NCBI GenBank assembly: GCA_036940085.1
Contig: JALLBK010000869.1
Span: 1 to 16,723 of the forward strand
Direction of reading: 5' to 3'
Source of the DNA: Discostella pseudostelligera
Lineage: Eukaryota > Bacillariophyta > Thalassiosirophyceae > Thalassiosirales > Thalassiosiraceae
DNA length: 16,723 nt
Shown: piece by piece, positions 7,944 to 16,676 of the stretch
How positions within the stretch are numbered: position 1 is the first letter of the stretch
How the letters are laid out: each line of letters begins with the position of its first letter
Program-made: the position numbers and the translations under genes
The notes under the pieces: generated by a model
What the model was told of the DNA's origin: nothing
Database searches by the model: none
What the model saw: only the letters and a program-made list of their open reading frames with translations

Positions 7944-8367
7944 CTCCAAGAAGATGTGCCAACCGTCCTGGGCGCCGAGTAAGTGGGAAACAGTAGAGTG
8001 TAGAGAATGATTGTGGTTTCCTTGTTCAGAAAATAAATAGTTGTTTTTTACGTCGTCTTCCACTACATCTCTGTCACAGTTACGACATATTGTAGCCGCT
8101 TTCAAGCATTTTAGCAGCACCCCCCCTTTCCCCATGGTCGAATAGTTCCACTGCTTAGAGTGAACGGGTAGCGTTCGTACAAAACAACGTAATTCAACTC
8201 CTAGATTTAATTGTGGTGTACCTGAAGATTATGCACTACTTTCATTCACCCTCTCATTGCATAATGTGTGTTGCATGGCTCATTAAAAAATCGCACTTTG
8301 GAATTCGCCCGATGCACCTCAATCCTCAATATAATATTTCATTCCGATAGTGGACGCCTAACGTAAC
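7944..8367. other. Convergent 3' flanks of DnaJ and bL27m genes
   Basis: There is no supportable gene in these 424 bp. AATAAA at 8032-8037 is a plausible polyadenylation signal for the DnaJ transcript, 90 bp after its stop. The rest is AT-rich with a short poly-C run near 8120; no tRNA-like cloverleaf or repeat was recognised. Confidence 0.5.
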
Positions 8368-8817
8368 TTAAGACTCATCTGAAATGACATGTACAAAATT
8401 TCTTTTTCTATTCTTCTCACTCCTCTCCATTTTCACTCTCCCCGGAACCAATGCAAAAATAGTATGATCATTTCCCATACCGACATTCTCACCCACTAAA
8501 AACTTCTTCCCTCGTTGTCGTACGATGATGCTCCCCGCTTTGGCCAAAGTTCCCGGCCACACTTTTATACCCAAACGTCGTCCAGCACTGTCGCGTCCAT
8601 TGTTACTAGACCCACCCGCTTTCTTTGTCGCATGTCGGACGGAGATTAATGAATTATTTGGCGTCGACAATTGATGGGGTGGTTGTTGCCACCGGAAAAG
8701 AAGGGGGGAGATGGGCGACATAATTTTAGTGCATCTGGCTGAAGCGGCACAAGATGTTGTTGCCGACGACATCGTCGTCGCCCTGGAAAAGAGACCGATC
8801 ATCGACATCATCGTCAT
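8368..8817 (-). CDS. MRPL27: Mitochondrial large-subunit ribosomal protein bL27m
   Basis: The protein is 149 aa from the first ATG (8817). The bL27 core starts near residue 62 with the signature [20 protein letters not shown] and continues through [25 protein letters not shown] and [16 protein letters not shown]. bL27 lies near the peptidyl-transferase centre of bacterial-type ribosomes (family knowledge). The first 60 residues are rich in Ser, Thr, Ala, Met and Arg with almost no acidic residues, as in a mitochondrial targeting peptide. A plastid location is less likely because there is no obvious ER signal peptide of the kind needed for a complex plastid. Several ATGs (8817, 8811, 8808, 8802) compete as starts. 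It is divergent from the nuclease gene and shares about 264 bp of upstream DNA with it. Confidence 0.92.
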   Translation of the reverse strand: MTMMSMIGLFSRATTMSSATTSCAASARCTKIMSPISPLLFRWQQPPHQLSTPNNSLISVRHATKKAGGSSNNGRDSAGRRLGIKVWPGTLAKAGSIIVRQRGKKFLVGENVGMGNDHTIFALVPGRVKMERSEKNRKRNFVHVISDES

Positions 8818-9081
8818 CGTCAATGGATGAATGGCGGACTGGTAGAAGTATTGGTGTAGTAATAGTAGTAGTGGTGAAGTTGAGGTTCATGGTTGTGCGC
8901 GAGCCGCCGGTGCGGGTGGCGGTCGCCAATTGTCTTCTCGCCATGTCGCCATATTTATCGCCACATACTCGCTCATTCGCCTTGCTTCCCGCCACATTCG
9001 CAACTTCCCGCCATTACTTTCAGCTTCCCGCCGAACACCATCACCTAGAGATACCATCACCTTCATTCACCACGCATCACC
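8818..9081. promoter_or_regulatory. Bidirectional promoter with three TTCCCGCC motifs
   Basis: TTCCCGCC occurs at 8986-8993, 9005-9012 and 9025-9032, spaced 19 and 20 bp. The reverse complement GGCGGGAA is a standard E2F core. The cluster is 50-96 bp before the nuclease ATG at 9082 and 170-215 bp before the bL27m ATG. Confidence 0.5.
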
Positions 9082-11520
9082 ATGCACCGACTGACCACCG
9101 ACCACCGACCACCTCCAACCTCCACCGATCGACCATGGCCTTGGCAGCGCCGACGACAGCTAGCCTACGACGACTATCATATCTCGAGGAGCATCATTAC
9201 CAAGCATCCATTATCATCTTTGACCGCTGCCTCTACTGGATTAACTCCTCAAGGCGTCAATCAAGTAAGAAATGGGCGAAACTTGGTCTTTCTCCAAATA
9301 GGTACAGAATTGATGTCACCGTCCGCCAAGCTTCCCGTGCCCCCACTACGATATCTGACCAAATCACTGGTCAAGACGGCACTCAAATGCCCCAAAAAGC
9401 TCGTCTATGCCACCCATCCATCGATGTTTCCACAAAGTCGTGAGCATGTCGAGGATCCATTATATCAACATTTATCAATGGAGGGTGAACGATTTGGTGA
9501 ATATTGTAAACGCTTGTTTCCACATGGAAAGGAGATTCAACGGCGGAAGGTGTTGGAGGATGGCAAGAACGATTTTGCCTCGATGGGACATCGTCTATCA
9601 TCCGAAACATATCGTACCTTGATGGGTGACAAAGACGAAACAAATCAAAAGGAACGTGTAACTCTATTCGAGGGGGTGGTTTGTCATGGTGCACTCTATG
9701 CCCAACCGGATATACTGGACAAGATTGTTCACGATGATGATGTTGGTGATGCAAAAAAAAAGAATCAGAAAATAGAGCTCAGAGTCATAGAAGTTAAGAG
9801 CAAAAGTTGGGACTCACGCTACTCTGTCCGAGACAAAATGTTATCCAAGAATAATAAACTACCATCCGTCAAGGCAAGCTACTTGCCCTACATACAAGAT
9901 GTTGCCTTCCAATCGATGGTGTGTCGAATGTTGTATTCTCAAGACCATAATGTGCATATTTCATCGTGGCTAATGATGCCGGATCGGTCGAAGAAAATGA
10001 AATACAATCTATTAGATGCTAATGATGACGAGATATCGTCACATGCAATTTCATGCATCAACAACAACCCGACCGAAGATAGAATACCTACACTCGACGA
10101 GACAATACAAACCATTGATAATAGCGTTGCCGCCCTCATAAACGTTGACGAGCTTGTTGAAATAGCATTGAACAGCGAAGTATCCTATCCGGGTAGTAAT
10201 GGCGACACATTACAGGAAATTGTCTACCGATGGGCAGAACAAGTGAACACTTCAACCTTTGGACCACAATCTCTTTCGACGCCCATTGGAATGCATTGTG
10301 CATCTTGCGAATATCGACTAAAAGATATCCCCGTCATCGGAACACACTCAGGCTTTCACAATTGTTGGCGCGAGTCTACGGGATATGAAATGGAGAGGCT
10401 ACGATCTACTCCACTCATTGTGGACTTGTATGGCAATACGAAGAAGTTAGTGACGACGTTAATGTCGAAAGACAAATATCTATTGTCGGAACTATCCACG
10501 AACTTTTTCGAGTTAGCCGATGACGGAACTCCGGTAAAGAAGGCGGGTATGGGAGAATCTATTACCAATCATCAAAGACAGTGGTATCAAGTCGAAACAA
10601 CCAAGCGTCTCGAGAGTGATTCACCTGCGCTGACGGACAATCCAACCTTTCGACCGAGCTGCATTATCAAAAAGAATCGTATGGACCAAATCATGAAGTC
10701 GTGGAAATATCCTCTTCACTTTATAGACTTTGAAACTATCGCTCCAGTCATTCCATTATACTCGAACATGTCACCGTACGAGATATTCGCATTCCAATTT
10801 TCGCACCATATTTTGCATGACTTATCGTCGACCGTCGAACATGCCTCCGAGTTCTTACACACCGAGAAAGGTTCACCGAATGTTTCATTTTTGAGGGCCC
10901 TACATCGCGCTATTTGTCACAAAAACGATGGAGGAACGGTATTTCAATGGTCGCCACATGAACACAATGTACTCAAGGGAATGCTATCCACGCCCGAAGC
11001 AATGGACTCATTATCATCGCAAGAGTATTCGGACTTGTTGACATTGCTCGAAAACGGAATGGTTGATCTTTGTAAGCTGGCTCATAAGTACTATTATGTA
11101 GATCAAAGTGGAGGGAGCTCTTCCATCAAAAAACTGCTGAGACCGACGTTAGATGCATCGCCTCACATACGGGACCTCTATGGCTCACCGACGTACAATT
11201 CACGAAATTTCTCCAATTTTCAATGGTACCAATTAGACGATAGTGGGCGTGCAAAAGATCCTTATGATATCCTTTCCACAATGACTGATACAAACAACGA
11301 TGGCAACGATAACCAGCAACAACAACACGACAAGGCCAATATAACAAAAGGATTAGCAGCGGCAGCAGCATTCCTGGAGTTGCGAAACAATGCATCGTTA
11401 GAGTTGAAAGATCGCAGGGATATAGAAAAGTCTCTACTACGATATTGTGAACTAGACACACTTGCGATGGTGATGATTGTCCAGGCTTGGCAAAATCTCC
11501 TCGAAGATAGATCACAATAA
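9082..11520 (+). CDS. Fused PD-(D/E)XK (Cas4/RecB-like) nuclease and DUF2779-type RNase H-fold exonuclease
   Basis: The protein is 812 aa in one open frame. The N-terminal half resembles RecB/Cas4-family nucleases: Cys103 in LKCPKKLVY, GERFGEYCKRLFPHG (135-149), Pro-Asp at 209-210 (AQPDILDK), Glu-Val-Lys at 237-239 (IEVKS), then YLPYIQDVAFQSMV (267-280). Cys406-x2-Cys409 and Cys428 with Cys103 could hold an iron-sulfur cluster (inference by analogy with Cas4, AddB and Dna2). The C-terminal half has an RNase H/DnaQ-like layout of the DUF2779 type: FIDFETIAP with Asp549/Glu551, EHNVLKGM (627-634), MVDLCKLA with Asp662, and Tyr788-x3-Asp792 in YCELDT, which fits a DEDDy 3'-5' exonuclease. The family is mainly bacterial and its role unknown. 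The N-terminus is uncertain: an ATG at 9135 in another frame and an in-frame ATG at 9314 are alternatives. Low-complexity insertions occur at about 735-765. Confidence 0.78.
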   Translation: MHRLTTDHRPPPTSTDRPWPWQRRRQLAYDDYHISRSIITKHPLSSLTAASTGLTPQGVNQVRNGRNLVFLQIGTELMSPSAKLPVPPLRYLTKSLVKTALKCPKKLVYATHPSMFPQSREHVEDPLYQHLSMEGERFGEYCKRLFPHGKEIQRRKVLEDGKNDFASMGHRLSSETYRTLMGDKDETNQKERVTLFEGVVCHGALYAQPDILDKIVHDDDVGDAKKKNQKIELRVIEVKSKSWDSRYSVRDKMLSKNNKLPSVKASYLPYIQDVAFQSMVCRMLYSQDHNVHISSWLMMPDRSKKMKYNLLDANDDEISSHAISCINNNPTEDRIPTLDETIQTIDNSVAALINVDELVEIALNSEVSYPGSNGDTLQEIVYRWAEQVNTSTFGPQSLSTPIGMHCASCEYRLKDIPVIGTHSGFHNCWRESTGYEMERLRSTPLIVDLYGNTKKLVTTLMSKDKYLLSELSTNFFELADDGTPVKKAGMGESITNHQRQWYQVETTKRLESDSPALTDNPTFRPSCIIKKNRMDQIMKSWKYPLHFIDFETIAPVIPLYSNMSPYEIFAFQFSHHILHDLSSTVEHASEFLHTEKGSPNVSFLRALHRAICHKNDGGTVFQWSPHEHNVLKGMLSTPEAMDSLSSQEYSDLLTLLENGMVDLCKLAHKYYYVDQSGGSSSIKKLLRPTLDASPHIRDLYGSPTYNSRNFSNFQWYQLDDSGRAKDPYDILSTMTDTNNDGNDNQQQQHDKANITKGLAAAAAFLELRNNASLELKDRRDIEKSLLRYCELDTLAMVMIVQAWQNLLEDRSQ

Positions 11521-11571
11521 CTTAAATATTGCAAGTCGATTGCTACGGATAATAAGTTCTTACTAGAGTAG

Positions 11572-13047
11572 TTAGACACGGCTCGTTGGTAATCGTTTGC
11601 AACAAATCTCCAACTCACGGCAAGCAGCGCTTAATGGAATATAAACATTCTCATTCGATAACAACGAAGCCGAATTGTTACTGTTCAACAACTGGTGGGT
11701 GTAATCCAACACTGCCAATTTGCCGTGTGGGGTCGAATGCAATACGTGTCCTATTCCCACCGCTCGCAGCATTGGATCGCATTTGGGACAAGGATGACAT
11801 GTTTCATAGGCATAATCGGAGTGAAGTTCAACTATAACTATTGTTGCACGGGGAAATAACGATTCGAAGCACTCATCCTCGCCATATCTGGAAATTGCAT
11901 CCGCCACCGCGTGGACTTCGCTGTGCAAAACGATTTTATTCTTGTTCGACGTGGATGGATCGAGAAGATAATCATGATTCCAGCCTCGGCCGATAATTTG
12001 TACCTCTCCATCACCATCACATCTTTGTTCGGACGAGGTCGGCATGTAAATTATTGCACCATGTTGTGCTCGTACTGCTCCATTGCGTGCTAGGTGTGCA
12101 GCCTCCAAGAAGAGACGATGTACTGCTGTAGAAGCAGAATAGGGGAGTACATCATTCTTTTTTGCATCACAGTCTTCTACTTCCGACATGCGTCTTCTCT
12201 TTTCGCCTGATGAACGCGACTCTTTATCAAATTTAAGGTGAAGCAAATGATGGAATTCAGCCCGTGCATTATCCGGCGTGAATGTGAACCCTCCATTAAT
12301 GAATGCATCCCTATGCAGTTTCTGCAGTAATGGTAATTGCACCGCTAGGAAAATATCACATGGATCCGCTGATGATGATGGCGATGATGCAAGTGTTGAT
12401 ATGGATTGCACGAGGTGAGAAATGACACGCGTCTGCAATGCAATATCGTCTTCGTCGCTGCTGCTGCTGTCTGCGCTATCATCAGCATCACCCACCTCAT
12501 TGTTGCTGAGAAAAGAACTACCACGAATCAACCCAGCAACTTGATGCATTGATAGATTTGATTTTGTCGAGGAAGGAGTTGCAATCGATGATGATAGGGC
12601 ATCTAATGCATTGCGCAAGCGTTTCCGATGACAATCTCGGATGGAGAGTACCCTGATCGCCTCTCCGAAATTTGTTGGGATCATTTTTGTTGCTGCATCA
12701 TCGACATCATCATCATCGGCACCATGACCACGTGACCCATTTTCATTTTTAGAACCACCATCACTATCAATGACTAAAAATTCATTAAATCTTGCAACCC
12801 AATCGTTTGTGAAAGCATACCCATCTTCCCCCTTCGCCGCAGAGGTTGCCACCTTCATTGCGACACGCTGCCAGGAGACATCCTTCTTCTTGTCGTAGTA
12901 CTTGTTTTGCTTTTGCTGCTTTGCGCTCCCTTCTCGCTTGATTGCTGCGATGACAGCAGTGAATAACTCGCGATTGGTGAGGGCGGCTGTCTGTATCAAG
13001 CCGGATAGAGGATGATTGGTAGGATAATCGCCGCCCTTCTCTGCCAT
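11572..13047 (-). CDS. Cytidine-deaminase-fold protein with intact zinc motif
   Basis: The protein is 491 aa. The C-terminal part (about 308-450) carries a deaminase signature: His375-Ser376-Glu377 in VLHSEVHAVADAI and Pro419-Cys420-x2-Cys423 in CHPCPKCDP, matching the H(A/x)E...PCxxC zinc and catalytic residues. It is preceded by AQHGAIIYMP and GRGWNHDY, which look like the first strands of the fold. Because the Glu is kept, it should be catalytically able, unlike Tad3-type inactive subunits. Substrate is not clear: free nucleotide, pterin/riboflavin precursor or RNA are all possible. Residues 1-300 have no recognised domain and contain Asp/Ser-rich insertions and a putative basic patch (EKRRR). 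The start at 13047 (gccATGG context) is convincing. Only 51 bp separate its stop from that of the nuclease gene, tail to tail. It is divergent from ETF-QO. Confidence 0.78.
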   Translation of the reverse strand: MAEKGGDYPTNHPLSGLIQTAALTNRELFTAVIAAIKREGSAKQQKQNKYYDKKKDVSWQRVAMKVATSAAKGEDGYAFTNDWVARFNEFLVIDSDGGSKNENGSRGHGADDDDVDDAATKMIPTNFGEAIRVLSIRDCHRKRLRNALDALSSSIATPSSTKSNLSMHQVAGLIRGSSFLSNNEVGDADDSADSSSSDEDDIALQTRVISHLVQSISTLASSPSSSADPCDIFLAVQLPLLQKLHRDAFINGGFTFTPDNARAEFHHLLHLKFDKESRSSGEKRRRMSEVEDCDAKKNDVLPYSASTAVHRLFLEAAHLARNGAVRAQHGAIIYMPTSSEQRCDGDGEVQIIGRGWNHDYLLDPSTSNKNKIVLHSEVHAVADAISRYGEDECFESLFPRATIVIVELHSDYAYETCHPCPKCDPMLRAVGIGHVLHSTPHGKLAVLDYTHQLLNSNNSASLLSNENVYIPLSAACRELEICCKRLPTSRV

Positions 13048-13146
13048 GGTGATGAGTGGCTTATGTAGTGATGGTGATGGTGTTGGTTGATTGCTGACTG
13101 GTGACCGACGGTGGTGACGGTGAATGATAGATGGTCAACAACTTTC

Positions 13147-13158
13147 GATTTGGCGGGA
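13147..13158 (+). promoter_or_regulatory. E2F-like site GATTTGGCGGGA in a divergent promoter
   Basis: GATTTGGCGGGA is identical to the second half of the composite repeat near 5571-5760. It lies 100 bp before the deaminase ATG (minus strand) and 164 bp before the ETF-QO ATG. No CACGTG accompanies it. Confidence 0.5.
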
Positions 13159-13321
13159 TGATTGTACAGATTCCCACGTAGAAAGATCTTGTGTCTCTGA
13201 CACTGCTTGGGGCAGGAGCAATCGAGGTCGTCATCGCTGCTGTCAAATGATGTCAAATCGAAGCAAAGTCAATGAAATGAATTGGAGGTAATAACATCGA
13301 AGCACCATCATCTCGTTCACC

Positions 13322-15527
13322 ATGCTGCGCTGCTCGAGCATCGCGAAACGATCATCATCGAATGCGGTCGTTCGATCCCTAATTACGGAGGCGTCCTCGA
13401 GTTTGGGGGTGGGGTTGCCGGCGGGAGCCACTGCTCATTACGCTGTGGAGTTGGTGTCGTCGATCCCTTCTCCGCGCTGCTATTCATCTTTGCAAGTAGC
13501 GCCGGCTATATCGTCTTCATTAATGCCATTGAGCAGTCGACGCCTACGCGAGCTGTCCATCGCCAACGCTGCCCACGACCATCACCTTCAACATCATCGA
13601 CACTTCTCGACAACAAACGATGACAGTCTACCACCCCGCGAGGCCATGCACTACGATGTTGTCATTGTGGGCGGTGGTCCCGCTGGTCTATCCGCCTCCA
13701 TTCGACTCAAACAACTCTCTTCCCAAAAGGGTATTGATTTAAGTGTCTGTGTCCTAGAGAAGGGAAGTGAGGTAGGCTCGCACATCTTGTCGGGGAATGT
13801 CTTTGATCCGAAAGCGTTGGAAGAGTTGCTTTCACACCACAATTCCAGTGGCGACAATGACGGAGGCAAAGCCATCAATTGGAGGGAGGAATTGCTAGAA
13901 TCGCAAGATTCTCATGCTACTCCAGTATCCGAGGATGCATTCTTGGTACTTACCGAATCTGGAGGGAGTTATCAAATTCCAAACATCTTTCTACCGTCGC
14001 AACTTCACAACCATGGAAACTACATCATCAGCCTTAGCAAGCTAACGCGTTATCTTGGTCAAATGGCCGAAAGTTTGGGTGTGGAAATCTATTCTGGATT
14101 TGCTGCCGATGAGGTATTGTACCACCAAAACGATGGCGAGATAATGACGTCGGCTGGAGTGCGGGGAGTGGCCACCAAAGATGTGGGTATTGGTAAGGAT
14201 GGCAATCCCAAGGATACATTCGAACGTGGCGTGGAGGTACTCGGTAGACAGACGCTCTTTGCCGAGGGTGCACGAGGATCGTGCTCGGAATCGGTCATTT
14301 CAACATTGCAATTGCGACAATCGGGTAATGCCGACGTGCAGCATTATGGATTGGGCATTAAGGAGGTATGGGAGGTACCGCCAGAGAAATTCAAGGCAGG
14401 ATTTGTACAGCACACTTTGGGATATCCGTTGCAAAGTTCATTCTTTGATAAGGTGTATGGAGGATCGTTTTTGTATCATCAGGAACCCAATTTGGTGTTG
14501 TGCGGCCTTGTGGTTGGGTTGGATTACGAGAATCCGTACATCAATCCCTACTTGGAGTTTCAACGGTGAGATGCATATCAATTTTTGCCATCAAGTGCGT
14601 ATCAAATCTGAACATCATCTCTCTTAATGCATGGCATTCGTTTGCTCATACAGGTGGAAGACTCACCCGGCAATCAAATCTCATCTCGAGGGCGGAACGT
14701 GCATTCAGTATGGTGCTCGCGTTCTAAACGAGGGTGGATATCATAGCCTACCCAAACTAACCTTTCCCGGTGGGATGCTACTTGGTTGCTCTGCTGGATT
14801 TCTAAATGCCGTCAAAATTAAGGGAAGTCATTGCGCCATTCAAAGTGGCATCATCGCGGCCGAATCGGTATATGAATCGCTAGCGAGTGGTGAGGGTGCA
14901 GAAGATAAGACGGTCGCAACCATGGGCGAAGTGAATGCAGAGGAACCGCTCGTAGAGGTGATGGCTTATGCAGAGAATATGGAAAAGTCATGGGTATATG
15001 ATGAATTGAAAGAAGTTCGTAACTGTCACAGTGCATTCTCGAAATGGGGAGTTGGCGCGGGAGTGGTGTACTCCGGTATTGCGGCTCACATTACCAAGGG
15101 GAAAGAACCATGGACATTCCCCACTCCCGTGGAAAGCAACATTGATGAAGCCAAAACGGATTCCAAAGCAACCAAACCGGCCAAGAACTTTCAACCAATC
15201 GACTATCCTGCCCCAGATGGTATACTCACGTTCGATTTATTGACGAACTTGCAGAGATCAGGAACCTACCATGAAGATGACCAACCATCTCATCTTCGAA
15301 TAAAAGCCGATGTCGCGGATGTGCCTAAGAACATTAGCTTGCAAGTATATGCGGCGCCGGAGTCTAGATTTTGTCCCGCTGGCGTCTATGAATACGTGGA
15401 TGAGAAGTTAGTCATCAACGCACAGAACTGCATTCACTGCAAGTGTTGCTCGATTAAAATGCCAAAAGAGTACATCAATTGGACGGTGCCGGAGGGAGGT
15501 GGTGGACCGCAGTATCAGGTCATGTAG
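13322..15527 (+). CDS. ETFDH: Electron transfer flavoprotein-ubiquinone oxidoreductase, one intron
   Basis: The exons are 13322-14565 and 14654-15527, giving 705 aa. ETF-QO passes electrons from ETF (fatty-acid and amino-acid oxidation) to ubiquinone at the inner mitochondrial membrane, using FAD and a 4Fe-4S cluster. Visible: an Arg/Ser-rich presequence of about 100 residues, FAD Rossmann motif VVIVGGGPAGLSA (113-125), GSHILSGNVFDPKAL, the family block [24 protein letters not shown] spanning the intron, LEGG.. YGARVLNEGGYHSLPKLTFPGG, IKGSHCAIQSGIIAAES, and C-terminal ligands Cys655, Cys674, Cys677 and Cys680 followed by INWTVPEGGGGP. Residue 679, usually Thr, is a fifth cysteine. The length exceeds the human protein (617 aa), mainly through the long N-terminus and loops. 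It is divergent from the deaminase gene. Confidence 0.96.
14566..14653 (+). other. ETFDH intron (88 bp, GT-AG)
   Basis: The donor is CAACG|GTGAGA and the acceptor CATACAG|GTGGAAG. Joining restores Phe-Gln-Arg-Trp-Lys in the conserved EFQRW block. Without splicing the frame stops at 14567-14569. Confidence 0.93.
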
Positions 15528-15650
15528 GCTATTTTTTACACACTGCACACAATCGAAGTTAGTAATTGTTAAAGAGTAGATTTTGTTCGTCGATTACAAC
15601 TAAGTGGGTCTAGGTCTACGATCATGATGGATGTGTTTCACTCCACACAA

Positions 15651-16676
15651 TCATGAACGATGCGGCCTAAATCCAAGCATGGAAATCAAATCACGAACTT
15701 CTTTGTGATCGTCTGATGATGTCAACTCTATATCATCTTTCTGACGAGAGGTGTCGCTCATGCTATTCTTCAAATTTTCTATCGATATCATCAGCTCCTC
15801 ATTTGACATTGCCTTGATATCATCTGGAATCTGCATTTCTACTTCAACTTCATGATACACATGTTCATCATCTTCTTCTTCTTCCCCGTGGCCTAATCTC
15901 TCTTTTACCAAGACCTGTGCATAATCCATTGCTACAATTGCGACTCCAGCAAACAGTCCTAATGCAGCTCCGGGAAATATTCCCGAGATAGCTCGTCCAG
16001 ACGATGATGCCATTCCCATGATAGATGTATCCATTTTAGCCCCCGCACTTGATCGTACGGCTGATCCTTTGAAAATTGCCCCCGCTATTGCCCCTCCAAT
16101 CATGTAGTCCGAAATTGCTACCATGGATGATTTGAGTACATTTTCATTCATCGATTTCAAGAATGGTATTGCCTCATCAAAATTACTCTTTTTCACATCA
16201 CCATAATTACTACTATCATCTGCTTTTGATTCTCCATAAATAAGTTCCCAGACCACCGAAGTTGGCGAGATAATGCGTGTGCCCTCAACAACACCCGCAA
16301 ATGTCATGCACGCCAGTGCCCATGCCACTGGCAGTTCTCGATCAACGTACGGTTTCGTGGAGGGTGGAATCGTTCGAACTATGGGTGTTAATTGTCGTTG
16401 TAATCTCTTCTTGCCAATGTTATTGGTCGAGGGGGTTGTGGATCCTGCCAATGATGCACCGCTAACTATCCGGCTGCTATTACAACTAGTAATACTGGAG
16501 GATGCAGCCGATGAAACTGCTGACGCGGCAGCGGCCAGCCTGCCCCTTCGAGCAAAGGATAGACCAGCGAGCGCTCCCCCAAATCCGGCGAGGGTGACGC
16601 GCATGATAGACTCGAGCGTCGAGAAGTATGGATCGTCATGATTGTTGGTTGCTAGGGGTGGCGTAGGGATCGACAT
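15651..16676 (-). CDS. Multi-pass membrane protein, possibly Tim17/22/23-like
   Basis: The protein is 341 aa. Hydrophobic, Gly/Ala-rich segments lie at about 26-42 (MRVTLAGFGGALAGLSFARRG), 115-135 (LPVAWALACMTFAGVVEGTRI), 185-204 (AISDYMIGGAIAGAIFKGSA) and 229-252 (AISGIFPGAALGLFAGVAIVAMDYA). Four such segments with closely spaced glycines, with DYMIGGAIAGAIFKGS and the following GIFPGAALGL block, resemble the Tim17/Tim22/Tim23/OEP16 family of protein or amino-acid channels; this is an inference without a diagnostic motif. A Ser-rich, basic loop separates segments 1 and 2, and an acidic, probably helical tail follows segment 4. The ATG at 16676 is the first in frame after an in-frame TGA, but it lies inside an overlapping upstream frame that starts at 16698. 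It converges on ETF-QO with about 120 bp between stops. Confidence 0.6.
   Translation of the reverse strand: MSIPTPPLATNNHDDPYFSTLESIMRVTLAGFGGALAGLSFARRGRLAAAASAVSSAASSSITSCNSSRIVSGASLAGSTTPSTNNIGKKRLQRQLTPIVRTIPPSTKPYVDRELPVAWALACMTFAGVVEGTRIISPTSVVWELIYGESKADDSSNYGDVKKSNFDEAIPFLKSMNENVLKSSMVAISDYMIGGAIAGAIFKGSAVRSSAGAKMDTSIMGMASSSGRAISGIFPGAALGLFAGVAIVAMDYAQVLVKERLGHGEEEEDDEHVYHEVEVEMQIPDDIKAMSNEELMISIENLKNSMSDTSRQKDDIELTSSDDHKEVRDLISMLGFRPHRS

Noticed and set aside
8140..8260. Possible tRNA around TTCAACTCC
   Set aside because: The T-arm-like string is not flanked by matching stems and no D-arm or anticodon arm can be drawn.
8754..9443. Plus-strand open frame of 229 codons across the promoter and nuclease start
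   Set aside because: It runs through the bL27m coding strand and the shared promoter in a frame with no recognisable domain; only its part from ATG 9135 is noted as a possible alternative N-terminus.
9082..11520. Cas4 gene of a CRISPR or phage-defence system
   Set aside because: Only the nuclease fold is Cas4-like; the fused DUF2779-type domain and eukaryotic spliced neighbours argue against a CRISPR locus.
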